A stretch of DNA of 21,480 nt from Trichoplax adhaerens. Taxonomy: Eukaryota > Placozoa > Uniplacotomia > Trichoplacea > Trichoplacidae. Both the position numbers and the translations under genes were made by a program. Positions 9,982 through 20,261 of this stretch are shown here, one piece after another. The stretch's first letter is position 1. The number at the start of each line of letters is the position of its first letter. The stretch is taken from the NCBI RefSeq assembly GCF_000150275.1, contig NW_002060982.1, forward strand, positions 185,773 through 207,252, in the 5' to 3' direction. Under the pieces are notes generated by a model. The model saw only the letters and a program-made list of their open reading frames with translations, had not been told where the DNA came from and did no database searches.

Positions 9982-10020
9982 GTAAGTAGTCCCTATGTGG
10001 ATGATGCGATAGCCGACGGA

Positions 10021-10067
10021 TAAAGGTAAATAAATAAAATGAAGGTAAGGTAAATAAATAAATTAGG
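10021..10067. repeat. Short simple repeat
   Basis: Two imperfect copies of aaggtaaataaataaa in direct orientation within 47 bp. No function is suggested. Confidence 0.7.
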
Positions 10068-11548
10068 TTTCTTTGCAATGACTTGTGCATAGGCATAAGA
10101 CCTTATGAAATTAAAACAGCTCTTGTAGTGATGCACCCTATATTTGCTTGTAGCGATAGCTATATTTGATTGTGTTGTGTACTATATTTAGAATAGTTAA
10201 GTTTCTAAAAATAGATATTCTTGTGCTGCTAGATTTAGGTGACTGGTAACTACTATATTAGAAAGTGTTATTCACTAATATAGCTGTTAACTAATTATGG
10301 TACAGGACGTTATACGACTTGAAATACTAAGATTGTAAAGATGCCCAATACCTTACGGTGTTGGACATTAATGGTAAAGTAATAATATTGTAAGCAGTTT
10401 GATTAATACTGTAAAATGTAGTGATGATTCATGTCTGATTGTAGACGATGTTATTGCCTTAAATAGATTCAGAGAAAAGTATATAAGGTGTACAAATCTG
10501 AGCGTAAAGGTGGAGAAAAGATTTGATATCTAATTGAGCTCAGATTACTTTAGACTAGATTCTTGTGAGTAATTAATTATTGCTGTACTATTCTTTAGAA
10601 CCTTGTAATAAAAAGCTTTTATAGTACTGGATTCCTCTGTGGACTAAAATTACTGTGGAAACGATATTACAGCTCTAATTTGTATTAGTTTATTAAATAC
10701 GAGTTTAAGATTAACCTACGAGTATCTTCCCTACCGAATTTCTTATATCTTGTTAGCTTAGTAAGCCGTCAATCATGTTATTTGCAAAAGTTTGATTCCA
10801 ATGAACTATTGCATGGGTAGATACAAGTTACCAACAAAATATCTTTCTCTCTAAGTAAGGATAGTTGACATATTATCCTTATCCATTTTCTTCTATTACA
10901 GTCTATCAATAAAGCTATCATTTTATCAACAATTTAATTGCAGTCTACCGTACGCTATTTATTGTCGTGGCTCCGCAGTCTGTGTTTATTGCAATTCAAT
11001 TTGATAATGAGCTTGTTACTGCCATATAAAAGTCTCAAATTATCAACTATGAAATTCATCAAGTAATAACTTAAAGGGGCTACTGTTCAGGATAGGTTAC
11101 TGATAGTAAACTGCGAGAAAGAATAGCGATGAATATTATATAACATAGAGACATAGAGAAATGATAGCAGTCTATTTCAATATGCTTCATTGACATTATT
11201 CGATCCATTGAATCTACTGTAGCTCAACAAAGAATGTCATAAATTTAATAAAAGATATTGCTTGTTACAAATATTATCATTTTGTATACAACGTTCGTAG
11301 TCCGATGATGAATCAATGATAAACATTTGCATGGTCAAATTGTAAGCCATGCTAATAAAGATTGTACAATCGCAATCATGAATTTTTTAGACTAACCAGA
11401 TACATCAACAGCGGATTACAACATTGGATATGCAATAAAACGGATTAATCACTTGACTAATCAGCAGTAGCATATTCTACTGTAATTGGCAACAGGCATC
11501 TAATGCTGGCATTGCATTACAACAAGGCACTATCCTCTAAGTACTTAC

Positions 11549-11638
11549 GCTCGCTGCATTCTCGCGCCAAAGAAGCTTCTTAGTTAACAAGTTCAGCTTC
11601 GATCCATCCTCACAGAACTCATTCTCAAGGGTAGGTAA
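11549..11638 (-). other. Candidate minus-strand exon, unidentified
   Basis: Thirty open codons after a TGA, ending at a consensus donor GCGAGC|GTAAGTAC at 11548. An acceptor-like TTACCTACCCTTGAG lies inside the 5' part. The charged translation (CEDGSKLNLLTKKLLWREN) looks protein-like, and the local GC content is raised. No family is recognised and no partner exon was established. Confidence 0.2.
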
Positions 11639-12124
11639 TCATTTCTACGAGCATACCTCAACAGTTTTCAACAAACAAGAAGTATTTTATGATCGGAATA
11701 GAGTAAAGTAAGATCAAATTAAAATCTCGTGACAGGATTGGCGTGAGTACTGTTTGGCCTGATTGCAAATTGCATGCTATAGATTCAAGATGTAATCCTC
11801 CATACGTACTGGAAGTACTGCAATCCATAGCAATTCCATATGATTACTACCTTAATTAATTTTATTCAATAATTAAGAATCAATGAATTGTTAATATACA
11901 CCATTTAAAGAAAATTTTTAGTATACTTTTATAAACTGTTTGACAAATGACAGTAAAAAATCAACGGAATACAGTAGCGCACGATGAAGATGATATCAAG
12001 CGATTCAGCAAGATGGCTTAGTTATTGGCCTCATCATTGATGATGATCACCAATAAAACAGTGGCCAACAGTAATTTCTGTCATCGGAAGAACAATCTTC
12101 ATACTAATTCAAGGAGGCTAAAAG

Positions 12125-12418
12125 ATGCAACATAAAAAGAATCATCTACGCTTACTTCTCGTATGCACTAATTTGCACTACTTTAACATAGATGCCGAAG
12201 GAACGCTAATGTTGGCTTCAGACGATAGAGCTAAAATGGACATGGTTGGTACTTTCATCAACTACATGGAGGAGAATTACCAAGTCTATGCTATATGTGC
12301 ATGCCTACAAATTATTTCTATTCAAAATAATATACCAATCTCAGCTCTAAAAATGCTGCACAGTGCAAAATGGAACAGAGAATTTGGAAAGTCTCCACGC
12401 TGCACTACGTTATTTTAA
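12125..12418 (+). CDS. Orphan ORF, 97 aa, unidentified
   Basis: An ATG-initiated frame preceded in frame by TAA and ending in TAA. Its middle (NIDAEGTLMLASDDRAKMDM) has a protein-like composition. It has no recognised domain, no clear signal peptide and no supported neighbour exon. It could be a fragment of a decayed gene or mobile element, or chance. Confidence 0.2.
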   Translation: MQHKKNHLRLLLVCTNLHYFNIDAEGTLMLASDDRAKMDMVGTFINYMEENYQVYAICACLQIISIQNNIPISALKMLHSAKWNREFGKSPRCTTLF

Positions 12419-12879
12419 GTAAACTTACGTCTTAAAGCTTCTTAAACTGTTTCTACATGAAGTTGATACAAATGCAATAAGTTCAAAACCAATATTCAGT
12501 GATTAACTGGTAATATCAGAGTAATTTGCTCAACTCTGGTTAAAACAGGTCACGACATTTTAAAGGTGCACTAGCAGCACTACCATCTTGTATCAAGTAC
12601 TAACTCCTCTAAAATAATCAAGACAGGAGCATTCTCTTAGAAGCTGATATGCTATCGAAACTGCGATTTGATGCAGTACACTAATGCCTTCTAGCTTATA
12701 AACTGTCCGTTTACTGTACAAGACTAATCAATTTCTCAATGAGGAGTACTAGAGTATCGTCTCAAACTTGGTTAATAGCCACAAAGGTTGTAGCCGCTCC
12801 ATGAGCAGTGGCGCTCGACGATTACAGGAAAGGTGCCAATGGTGCAATTTTAAACGAACCATAGACGGATTCTACTTGA

Positions 12880-13212
12880 TTTTATTCATTTGATCTTCCA
12901 TTTACTCAAATTATTCAAGAGTCTTTTGCTCGTTTTAGCTCATACTGTCTTGATGAAATGTCGTACAAATTGGCATGGACAAGCCTGGAGCGAGATAGAA
13001 AGATCAAATACAGTCGTTGCCATAAATGTGAAAATTTTGCCTTGCCAATGTTACAATTTTCCAGCCTAAGGCTATATTGTTTGGTTCAGCGATTTAGCTA
13101 TGGACCATTGACTATACAACTTATGCAAGGTATGTTCTATCGTAGTCATCAGGTGTTGTTACACAGACATAGTTTTGAACTATCTTCATTGGATTTCTTG
13201 AGTGGCTTATAA
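12880..13212 (+). other. Orphan open frame, unidentified
   Basis: About 110 open codons after an in-frame TGA, with the first ATG at 12958 and a stop at 13210-13212. It contains a single CHKC pair and a W/L-rich segment. No domain is recognised. It lies 0.5 kb after the 12125 frame on the same strand, so the two might be exons or debris of one gene, but no good splice pair was found. Confidence 0.18.
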
Positions 13213-13554
13213 CCAAGTAGAGAAATGATTGGTCGCAAGGATGTTGGATGAAAGCAAATTAGTAGTAACTTCGTGTTTTGTTCAAATAATGATTGGCTTA
13301 CTCCACAATGTTATAAAGGTCATTTAATCTATCTCTTGACAAGTACTGTTTTACTTAATTATTTTATAGTTTAACTCGATTACATCACCTTTGGCTGTAG
13401 GACTGAATGCATTTTTCCTTAGTTTACTACCGGTTACAGTGAGTCTCCTCATGTAAAAACAGTAAAGCAATTTGGTCTTAATTTCGTACTTCGTAGCAAT
13501 CATGACTAGAAGCTATTCACAGTCGATAACTGGCAATTAACTAGCTCTTCTTAC

Positions 13555-13676
13555 GATTCATTATAGCAAAAGATTTCTTTATTGTCAGGATCTTTATAAC
13601 TTTCATAAAGTAGGTTAATTTTACCGTCTGAAACAACGTCACTTTGCATAAAATAGTACAGCATTAACAAGTTTAA
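13555..13676 (-). other. Candidate minus-strand exon, unidentified
   Basis: Flanked by an acceptor with a textbook branch-point-like string (TTTTTGCTTGTACTAATCGTGAG) and a donor AATC|GTAAGAAG. The frame between them is open and rich in D/E/K (for example VSDGKINLLYESYKDPDNKE). Another open 50-codon frame follows at 13503-13351. No homology is recognised. Confidence 0.22.
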
Positions 13677-14109
13677 CTCACGATTAGTACAAGCAAAAAT
13701 GAATAGTAACCGTAATTAAGAAACCTTTAGAATACTTTACAATAATAAATGTTTATCCTTTACCAGCAATTTATATGTGCTCCATAAGTATTTAAAATAA
13801 ATTTATGATGCTTATAATGTTGTCATTTCGTTGTGCACAGGAATAAAATGTTAAAAACTTAATTTTTATATTAGCAGATTCTTACACAAAACGTGATTGT
13901 GATGGCGAAGCTAACAAATTGAAATTAATCACATTGAGCATTGCTAACATTGTCCATTAAATTGTTGGTTTATTTCAACCAAGGCAAAAAATAAAACATT
14001 ATTTTCTTATAACGCTAATTATTTTGATCATGAAAAAATGTAAATAAGCACAAATAGACTATCAATAAATTAGAATCTACACTATAGTAGACGAAAGAAG
14101 ATTAGTCCT

Positions 14110-14366
14110 CTAGGAATTTTGTTCGTTTGGGATAATAATATCATTTCTGTCAATCGTTTCCAAAGCGTTCCGCAATAGATTAAGGGTAGCATTTGGGTAT
14201 TTCCTTCTGTACCACTGATTAAGCGATTGGATGGCACTGTTATAGGTATGACCACGATGTTTTGCTTCGATAACCTCAGTATCAATCGTTGGATCTAGTA
14301 CTATAGCTAATTTTATCCAGTCTACACCAACACAACTAGCGATGGAGTGAAAATAGTTTCTAGGAT
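14110..14366 (-). CDS. Orphan Death-domain terminal exon B
   Basis: Read on the minus strand after the acceptor TTATAG|ATCCTAG, this exon encodes the end of a split codon (Asp if joined to G) and 84 residues ending in TAG at 14112-14110. It is intact, with no stop or frameshift. By eye about 44 of 84 positions match the Death domain of gene A: shared PR.YFH.IAS, DW..LA, LDPTI, LN.WY and RNDII, ending NEQN. It has no start codon in this frame, so it must be a spliced exon or a fossil. The expected Roc-COR exon is absent upstream, although intron-like sequence related to gene A continues to about 14930. It may be an alternative last exon for gene C, whose donor is also phase 1, or the remnant of a third copy. 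A canonical AATAAA lies 136 nt downstream (13974-13969, minus). Confidence 0.65.
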
Positions 14367-14738
14367 CTATAAGGCACGAATGAACATATTACCACATACG
14401 TCATCTTAAAATTACAAATTGAAATTATCTTATCATGGACTAGCCGAACCCGCATACCCAGCTGTGTGCTATCAATATGACTCAATAATTTAAATGTGGA
14501 TACATTTGTTTTAATTTAACCTAATTCATTTTACTTATTGTTGGATACTCGCAAGTAAAGTAGTGGAGTAGTAGTTTATATGTTCTAATTATAATCTGAA
14601 ATATTCGCTGGCATTCTAATTAGCTAACAGAACTTTGTGCGATAATATCATACATAATAATCACTTCTGGTCACTATTATGATTAAATGGGCAAATTAAT
14701 TACTATATCTATGAATAAAAACGTAAAAAAAAGCTTAA

Positions 14739-14931
14739 AAGTAGCTTACTAGTAGCTAAATATTCTAATGAAAATCTTAAAAATTCGTTGGTGATATCAT
14801 CATGTAGCAAAACTGTATGCGATCATATCATCAGTGGCAAACGTAGCTGAAAGTATTACATCAATTAACGAGGTAAGATATTCCTATGTTAGAATTTATA
14901 CGGAGTAATTGCTCTTAATCATATTTAAATC
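14739..14931. repeat. Intronic conserved block, copy B
   Basis: Counterpart of 4594-4790 in gene A intron 2. Its collinear spacing to Death exon B shows that exon and upstream intron were duplicated together. Similarity to gene A fades after about 14931, before the expected Roc-COR exon would begin. Confidence 0.75.
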
Positions 14932-15110
14932 GATATTATATCGTATAAATGTTGTAATTATCATGGTAAATATCTTATCGAAGATGATCAAGTTCAACAC
15001 AGGGGTTGGATATCAAATCAATTTCATTTATAGTTTGCGTATAGCTAGCTAGATAGGCTTTCCACCAAATCATAAGCAGTCTCGTTATCCAGACCCTATT
15101 GATAGGGTGA

Positions 15111-15353
15111 TTGTATATCTTGAGGTATCATAGAATGATCGCATTGATCAGCTGTTATGTTTTGCTAACAGTAATAACAACGAATGGATGGAAAGGATAT
15201 ACAGGTTTGATAGTCTATAGCATCAACGCCAAGTCAGTCATTAATATCAAGGAAAACTATTGGAAAGAAAAAGTTAAAAATAATGATTTTATTCCTACTA
15301 GAAGATCGATTACTTACAATTATAGGCTAGTCGCTGTTCTGTTAGTGGAGTAA
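15111..15353 (+). CDS. Small ORF with possible signal peptide, unidentified
   Basis: 80 codons. From the second Met (residue 9) it has a short hydrophobic run (MIALISCYVLLTVITTNG) that resembles a signal peptide. About 55 residues follow, with no Cys pairs and no dibasic array. It lies where a Roc-COR exon would be expected if copy B were complete, but on the opposite strand and without similarity. Could be a small secreted protein, a first exon, or chance. Confidence 0.2.
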   Translation: MYILRYHRMIALISCYVLLTVITTNGWKGYTGLIVYSINAKSVINIKENYWKEKVKNNDFIPTRRSITYNYRLVAVLLVE

Positions 15354-15560
15354 ATTATACCAACTCAATATTACTAATAAATTTGCTGTATTTGTAGAAT
15401 AGTAATCACTAAGTTATCAAGATTTCTCATCAACTAGATCCTTTAAATATAGACTACATCATTTGTTATATTTGCTGGTAATAATAATATGATAAAATGA
15501 GTAAGACTACAGTCAACTTGATGGATTGAATTTTTTGTTAACTTTATTTATCATCGATTC

Positions 15561-15737
15561 CTAATTTTGTTCAAGCTGTATTACACATTCTAATGTCTGC
15601 AACTGTATGCTGCAATGCCCATCTTTGCTATCCAAATTACCTTGATTTTGAAAAGCATGGTTGATGCTCTCCTTGATACGATACATTCTGTATCCTACAA
15701 AGGCATCATTTTTTTGTTTTGCTACTATGATCCACAT
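15561..15737 (-). CDS. Small ORF, 58 aa, with adjacent AATAAA
   Basis: An ATG-initiated minus-strand frame at 15737 ending in TAG at 15563-15561. A canonical AATAAA (15548-15543, minus) lies 12 bases after the stop, as expected of a terminal exon. The translation (FVGYRMYRIKESINHAFQNQ) is unremarkable and unrecognised. Confidence 0.2.
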   Translation of the reverse strand: MWIIVAKQKNDAFVGYRMYRIKESINHAFQNQGNLDSKDGHCSIQLQTLECVIQLEQN

Positions 15738-16562
15738 AGACCTTTATTCAGTTATGACTTGTAAATTGATGGTGACGACCATGGACGTCAAAACAAGTCC
15801 TTGCATTTGCATTGTAAGATTAAAGAGAACATAGCAGCTAAAATGGTATTGCAAAAGTTAGCAAAAATATCTCATTCATGGTATTAGGTTATAAGAGCAT
15901 TTCCACACAAAATGGTTACAGTCAATGAAGCGAAATTCCTTGAAATAAGGAAGCAGAAATAGAAGCAAACACTATCACCTTTTAAGTAGTAATCAATAAA
16001 GACATTGGAAATCAGGCGTAACTTATATCTAAAACATTTCTACAATATCGTAGAGTGAACCGAGAAATAATGCACCTTCAATATTTTTAATTTAAGTGGG
16101 GCACTAAACGGCTACTTTCTGTCGTTCACTTTTACGAGTCTGGTGCAGAATACTTTTTTTGATTTTAATATGCTGCAATATGTTAACGCTAACCATAACA
16201 AAATTGTGCCAGATAAAGGAGGGTCGTCATACAAGATGCACTATCCGCTAGCAGTCGAATACTGACAATTCAGCAAAGTGTAAATATGTCAAAATTGTCC
16301 AGGCTATATCTCAGTCTTCATCATAATCACGCAGTCACTTATGGAATCAGATGTTGTAGACTATCAACTTCGTTAAAAAATTACGGCAATGGTTAACACG
16401 TTGTCCGCAATCATAGTTAAGTGTAAATTAAATAAAGTATAAACCAAACGCATGTGAGGCGCGACTTTACTTTATTGTGAATTGTTGCGAGACTAGGGAT
16501 CTCAACATGCCCTACTAGTAAAAAGTCTTGATTTTTATTATTTAATTAGCTCATACTGCTGA

Positions 16563-16965
16563 ACTCACACGCTAGCTACTGCCACAATTGGTTATCATAA
16601 CTTATACATTAGTTCCATGGCTTCAACTCTTAATCAAGACTATTTAATTAATCTTTGCTAACTTTAGTCTTTAGGAAATGGCGTGAAGCCAGTATAGTAA
16701 ATTCAAAATCAGATGGTAAGGTCAACTAGTATTAATGGATGTGAAAATCGTGCCTTGCTAACTACCTCTAACATACAGTATAAGTTTGATATCTTGTTAA
16801 TATTAGTAGTTCCGTGGATTCAATTTCTGATCAAAACTGCTAGCTAATCTTGGCTAACATAGTTGTCAGGAAAATTTAGTGAAGTCGGTATACCAAGTTA
16901 GAAGGAAGATGGAAAGATTAACTAGTTTGAATGGATATGAAAATCCTGCCTTGAATGCGATCTTT
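16563..16965. repeat. Tandem duplication, period about 197 bp
   Basis: Two diverged direct copies: agttccatgg at 16611 against agttccgtgg at 16808, and tgaaaatcgtgccttg at 16742 against tgaaaatcctgccttg at 16938. Many substitutions and no open frame in common. Confidence 0.65.
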
Positions 16966-17157
16966 AACTTACGGCATTGCCTTAGCGATATTGTAAGAGT
17001 ATTGATCTACATTGTTTTCTTTTGACAACAATTATCCCTGCACAAAGAGTAAATCTTTAAAAAGAAATAATCACTCTAATAGCACATTTATTCTTAGCCT
17101 TTGAATGACTTTTATATACCCTTTGAAACTTTTAATTTGAATTATTTTTTCTTATAA

Positions 17158-17436
17158 CTAATCAGTACTTCCACTGAAGATTAATTTCAAAGTATGGCGT
17201 AGTTTTAGTTTACTTGCCAATCGGATAGAAAAGGTTATTTTTATCATTTTACACCATCCAGTACTTATATTTTCTAGCTTGACTACTCGAGCATTTGATA
17301 AAGGGTTTACTACATTTTTAACCTCAATAGAGTACAATAATGAGTTATAAGAGCTCAATTGAGCAATTATAGGCTCAGAAATTAAGTCTCTTGATTTACG
17401 ATAATTGCTTATAATTTTATTTTTATTTAAGTAATT
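17158..17436 (-). other. Open minus-strand segment, 92 codons, unidentified
   Basis: Open from after a TAA at 17439-17437 to a TAG at 17160-17158, with no early ATG, so if real it is a terminal exon. About 75 residues have a plausible globular composition (PLSNARVVKLENISTGW, SIRLASKLKLRH). ATTAAA occurs shortly downstream. No domain is recognised; it is the longest unassigned open stretch in this part of the window. Confidence 0.25.
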
Positions 17437-18830
17437 TTATTATGTTGCTTTTGATGATAATATGACAGAATACGAGAAGTACTTTTTTCGATAATAAAAG
17501 TTAGTCACAGATATTGCAACCAAACTTAGCTAACTAATGCTATTGGTAATAAACAATGAAATCTTTATATTGCTTTTATCAAAGTTAGGAACGGCAGTAA
17601 CATAATTAATACCGGTGCTACAATTCAGAATAGTAATATCACTAGAAGTAAAATAGAGTAGATAAGATTTTTTAAATTTACGGTACGTTTATACTTCAAA
17701 ATAAGCGATCTTGTATGCATAACTTAACGCTATCAATAATAACATAATTATCTTCCAACTACCGCAAGCGCGTTTGTCTAATGGCTTAAAACTGAATTTA
17801 AAGCCGAAATGATTCTCTTAATCTATTCGCATGCATTATAAATTACGGGTATACTGTAATATCGTCCTAATGTACAATGGCAACTATCGATTTTAAGCCA
17901 CCGAAATTTCCATATTAAAAATTAGTTAGTGCTATCTATATATGCGCTTATGGTGATTTCAGTAAGCTACAGTAGTAGCAAGTTGACTGAGTCATTGCGA
18001 TAGCTTCTGCCTCATATGGTTATTGACAGGTATCCTTGGTTAGGTTGTTTGTGATAATTTATTAAAAAATTTACCTTAGCAATGGATCAACTCTATTAAC
18101 AGCTATGATTTTGCTATAGCTACAACTAATTTCTGTTTATCTGCATATTGAATAATGATTTAATCTTTCCTTTATTAAAATTATAAATGGCTACACTACT
18201 GCGTAGTTATAGAAAATCATAATTCTTAGTTTTTTGTTTTAAGTTTAATCCTTTACTCAATTTTTTGGCAATTAACGTTACATTATTGGCAGCTATAGAG
18301 AGCAAATAATAAATTGTTGCTGTTCATTATATTTATTAGTGTATAATAATTGATCCACTATAGAGCCTTTTACAACGTTAAATTACACAACAGAGGACTT
18401 CAGATGCAACAGTAAAAACTACTTGAGCCAGCAGTAAAAGCTAGAGGGATAATCATTCACAATGAAACGAAAGTACCTACGGCAATAAACTACTGCAAAA
18501 CTAGATTACGGTAAAGCGTTTCTAAGTAAAAAATATAAACATAAATATTACTAGATTTTGAATATCTTGATAAAAGTTTATTTACTACTGTCACGACCGA
18601 GGTTATGAAGCTTAGAGATGATATAAAATTGGAATACTGTACGTTCGTTGATCCAGTATAACTACCGTACCTCATAAATTAACATTGACTAGAATTGCTC
18701 TTGAAATATTAGTCTCTGTGCTGATATATATCTTAAGAATTACGATTTGTCTAGTTCAAATACTATGGAAGAAATTTATAAAATTAACCATAACATGACC
18801 ATTAGCAGATATGATATTTATCTCTAGTAT

Positions 18831-19096
18831 TCATTCGGTCATTTTTTTTTCGACTTCGTCAGCTAAAGCATTTATTTCCATCTTACGTAAAGCTTCAACC
18901 ACTGCAGAGATTTTAGCATTCATCCCAGCTTTATCTTTCCACGATTTTAAAACATTGTGCACTTTATCGTAACGTCCTTCATCCTGACTTGATTTAATTT
19001 CATTAATCTTTGTGTCCGTTAACTTTAATAACACTCCAAAACGAACTATATGGGTTCCATTTAGTTTTGCTGCTATTAAATCGAAGCATGCTCTCT
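18831..19096 (-). CDS. Gene C terminal exon: divergent Death domain
   Basis: After an acceptor at 19097-19098 (pyrimidine-rich tract, then AAAATAG|AGAGAGC) this exon supplies the end of a split Glu codon and 87 residues, ending TGA at 18833-18831. The pattern FDLIAAKLNGTHIVRFG, LTDTKINEI, VHNVLKSWKDKAGMNAKISA, VVEALRKMEINALADEV fits a Death domain: a conserved late Trp, N-A in the loop, and L/V..AL in helix 5. It shares little sequence with the A and B Death domains, so it probably recruits a different partner. The same frame stays open with an ATG back to 19154, but the leading residues look like translated intron, and the phase-1 acceptor fits the gene C donor. The polypyrimidine tract is modest, so the exact exon start is less certain than in gene A. 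Confidence 0.7.
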
Positions 19097-20261
19097 CTAT
19101 TTTCATGTAAAAGCAAAGGAAAAATTCATGAAAAAAAATTGGCAATATTAGCATCGTTTCAAGTCTTCAGCAATGTATCTAATCTAGAACGCAGGCCTAA
19201 GAATGATATTCAGCAATTTTCCTTCACAATAACTGTAAATTTATTCTCATGATTGTAATATGCAATCTAATGTTAATATTAAATGCTATTATTGATTCTC
19301 AGTCACCATATTTTGCTGATTCAATTTCATAATAGTTATGAATACTTATTAAAGCTTGCCGGACGAGCTCTTTTAAAATTAAATTAAATCGAATAGTAAT
19401 TTATCAATGACTGTTTACTATATTGAGTGATTTTGGTAGTTAATATACCATATTGTAATTACAATCTTAAAATGTTCATTTTGCAATATCATAAGCTAGC
19501 AAAATTTTATGCGATCACATAATCAGCGACAAAATCGACAAAAATATTATATCCATTTAAAGCAGGATCTGTTGTAATATTTGCTCTCATTCGTACTTAT
19601 ATCAGTCTATAAATTAATTGCATTATGCATTTTTGAAATGACTGCTAGATATCAATTCAGTGGAGGCTCACCCTTATCTTCCGCATATATCTTTTTCTCT
19701 AAAGAAATGAGGTGAAAATAGGAATAATCAATTAGTAGCTCTATCATAATATTTTAAAACAGATGATAGAGTCGTAGGCATGCAAGTGAAATGTATGACA
19801 TGTTTCTCTAAAGAATTTACGATGATAGTTTCCTCCCTTTATCATTTTAGGTGCTTTTACAAGCAGGGAATGCTATCTATGTTAATTTCTATACGCTGCA
19901 TAAAACGATGAAACTAATTGGCTATTAAACAGTTCAATATTGATGACTTATCATGCACTAACGTTAAAAAACAAAATACTATAGGGAAGAGCGATAAATA
20001 AAATCCAGCCGTTTCTATTTACTCCACAAATGAAATGCAGTAGATGAAGTACTCATTTGAAATATTACAATCCATAATACATTTTCAGTAATAAGAAATA
20101 TATTAAAATCAGAAAATATTATTGCAATTAAATAGTAAAATAGCTATGATAGAGTACATTTATATCTCTCGTTGCTTGCTCTATGCGTATGACTTTCGTT
20201 TATTATATCATAAAAAGTGATAATATAAGAATGAAGCTGCTGTTTATTCTCACATGCTTAC
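19097..20261 (-). other. Gene C terminal intron (1,165 nt, phase 1)
   Basis: The donor GGATAG|GTAAGCATG is identical to the gene A donor, and the acceptor precedes the divergent Death exon. The 5' 135 bp or so match gene A closely. The rest is only patchily related: ATGCGATCA-containing block about 19500-19545, and the GATATCAATTCA block about 19652-19745. I see no coding sequence inside. Confidence 0.65.

Larger units (their letters stand above)
9612..14109. other. Region between gene A and Death exon B, largely unassigned
   Basis: No gene family was recognised here. The region holds several weak exon candidates, given separately (9893-9981 plus, 11549-11638 minus, 12125-12418 plus, 12880-13212 plus, 13555-13676 minus), and a further 50-codon minus-strand frame at 13503-13351. 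The stretch 9982-11548 shows nothing beyond a short simple repeat near 10021. No transposase, reverse transcriptase, tRNA or rRNA was seen. Confidence 0.5.
14367..18830. other. Region between Death exon B and gene C, largely unassigned
   Basis: Positions 14367-14931 are intron-like sequence shared with gene A. Beyond that I recognise no gene. Weak candidates at 15111-15353, 15561-15737 and 17158-17436 and the tandem duplication at 16563-16965 are listed separately. 15738-16562 and 17437-18830 show nothing supportable. Confidence 0.5.

Noticed and set aside
14082-14285. 67-aa minus-strand ORF
   Set aside because: Wrong frame of Death exon B. The frame ending at 14110 gives an unmistakable Death domain related to that of gene A.
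15111-15353. Degraded Roc-COR exon for copy B
   Set aside because: At the position where the exon would start by collinearity with gene A, neither strand shows Roc, COR or zinc-ribbon motifs.
18490-18675. 61-aa minus-strand ORF with an ATG
   Set aside because: Low-complexity S/Y/V composition, no flanking splice or polyA evidence and no recognised domain; consistent with chance.
9612-18830. Transposon, retroelement, tRNA or rRNA in the spacers
   Set aside because: I looked for transposase/RT motifs, terminal inverted repeats and tRNA A/B boxes by eye and found none convincing. Absence is not proven without a search.
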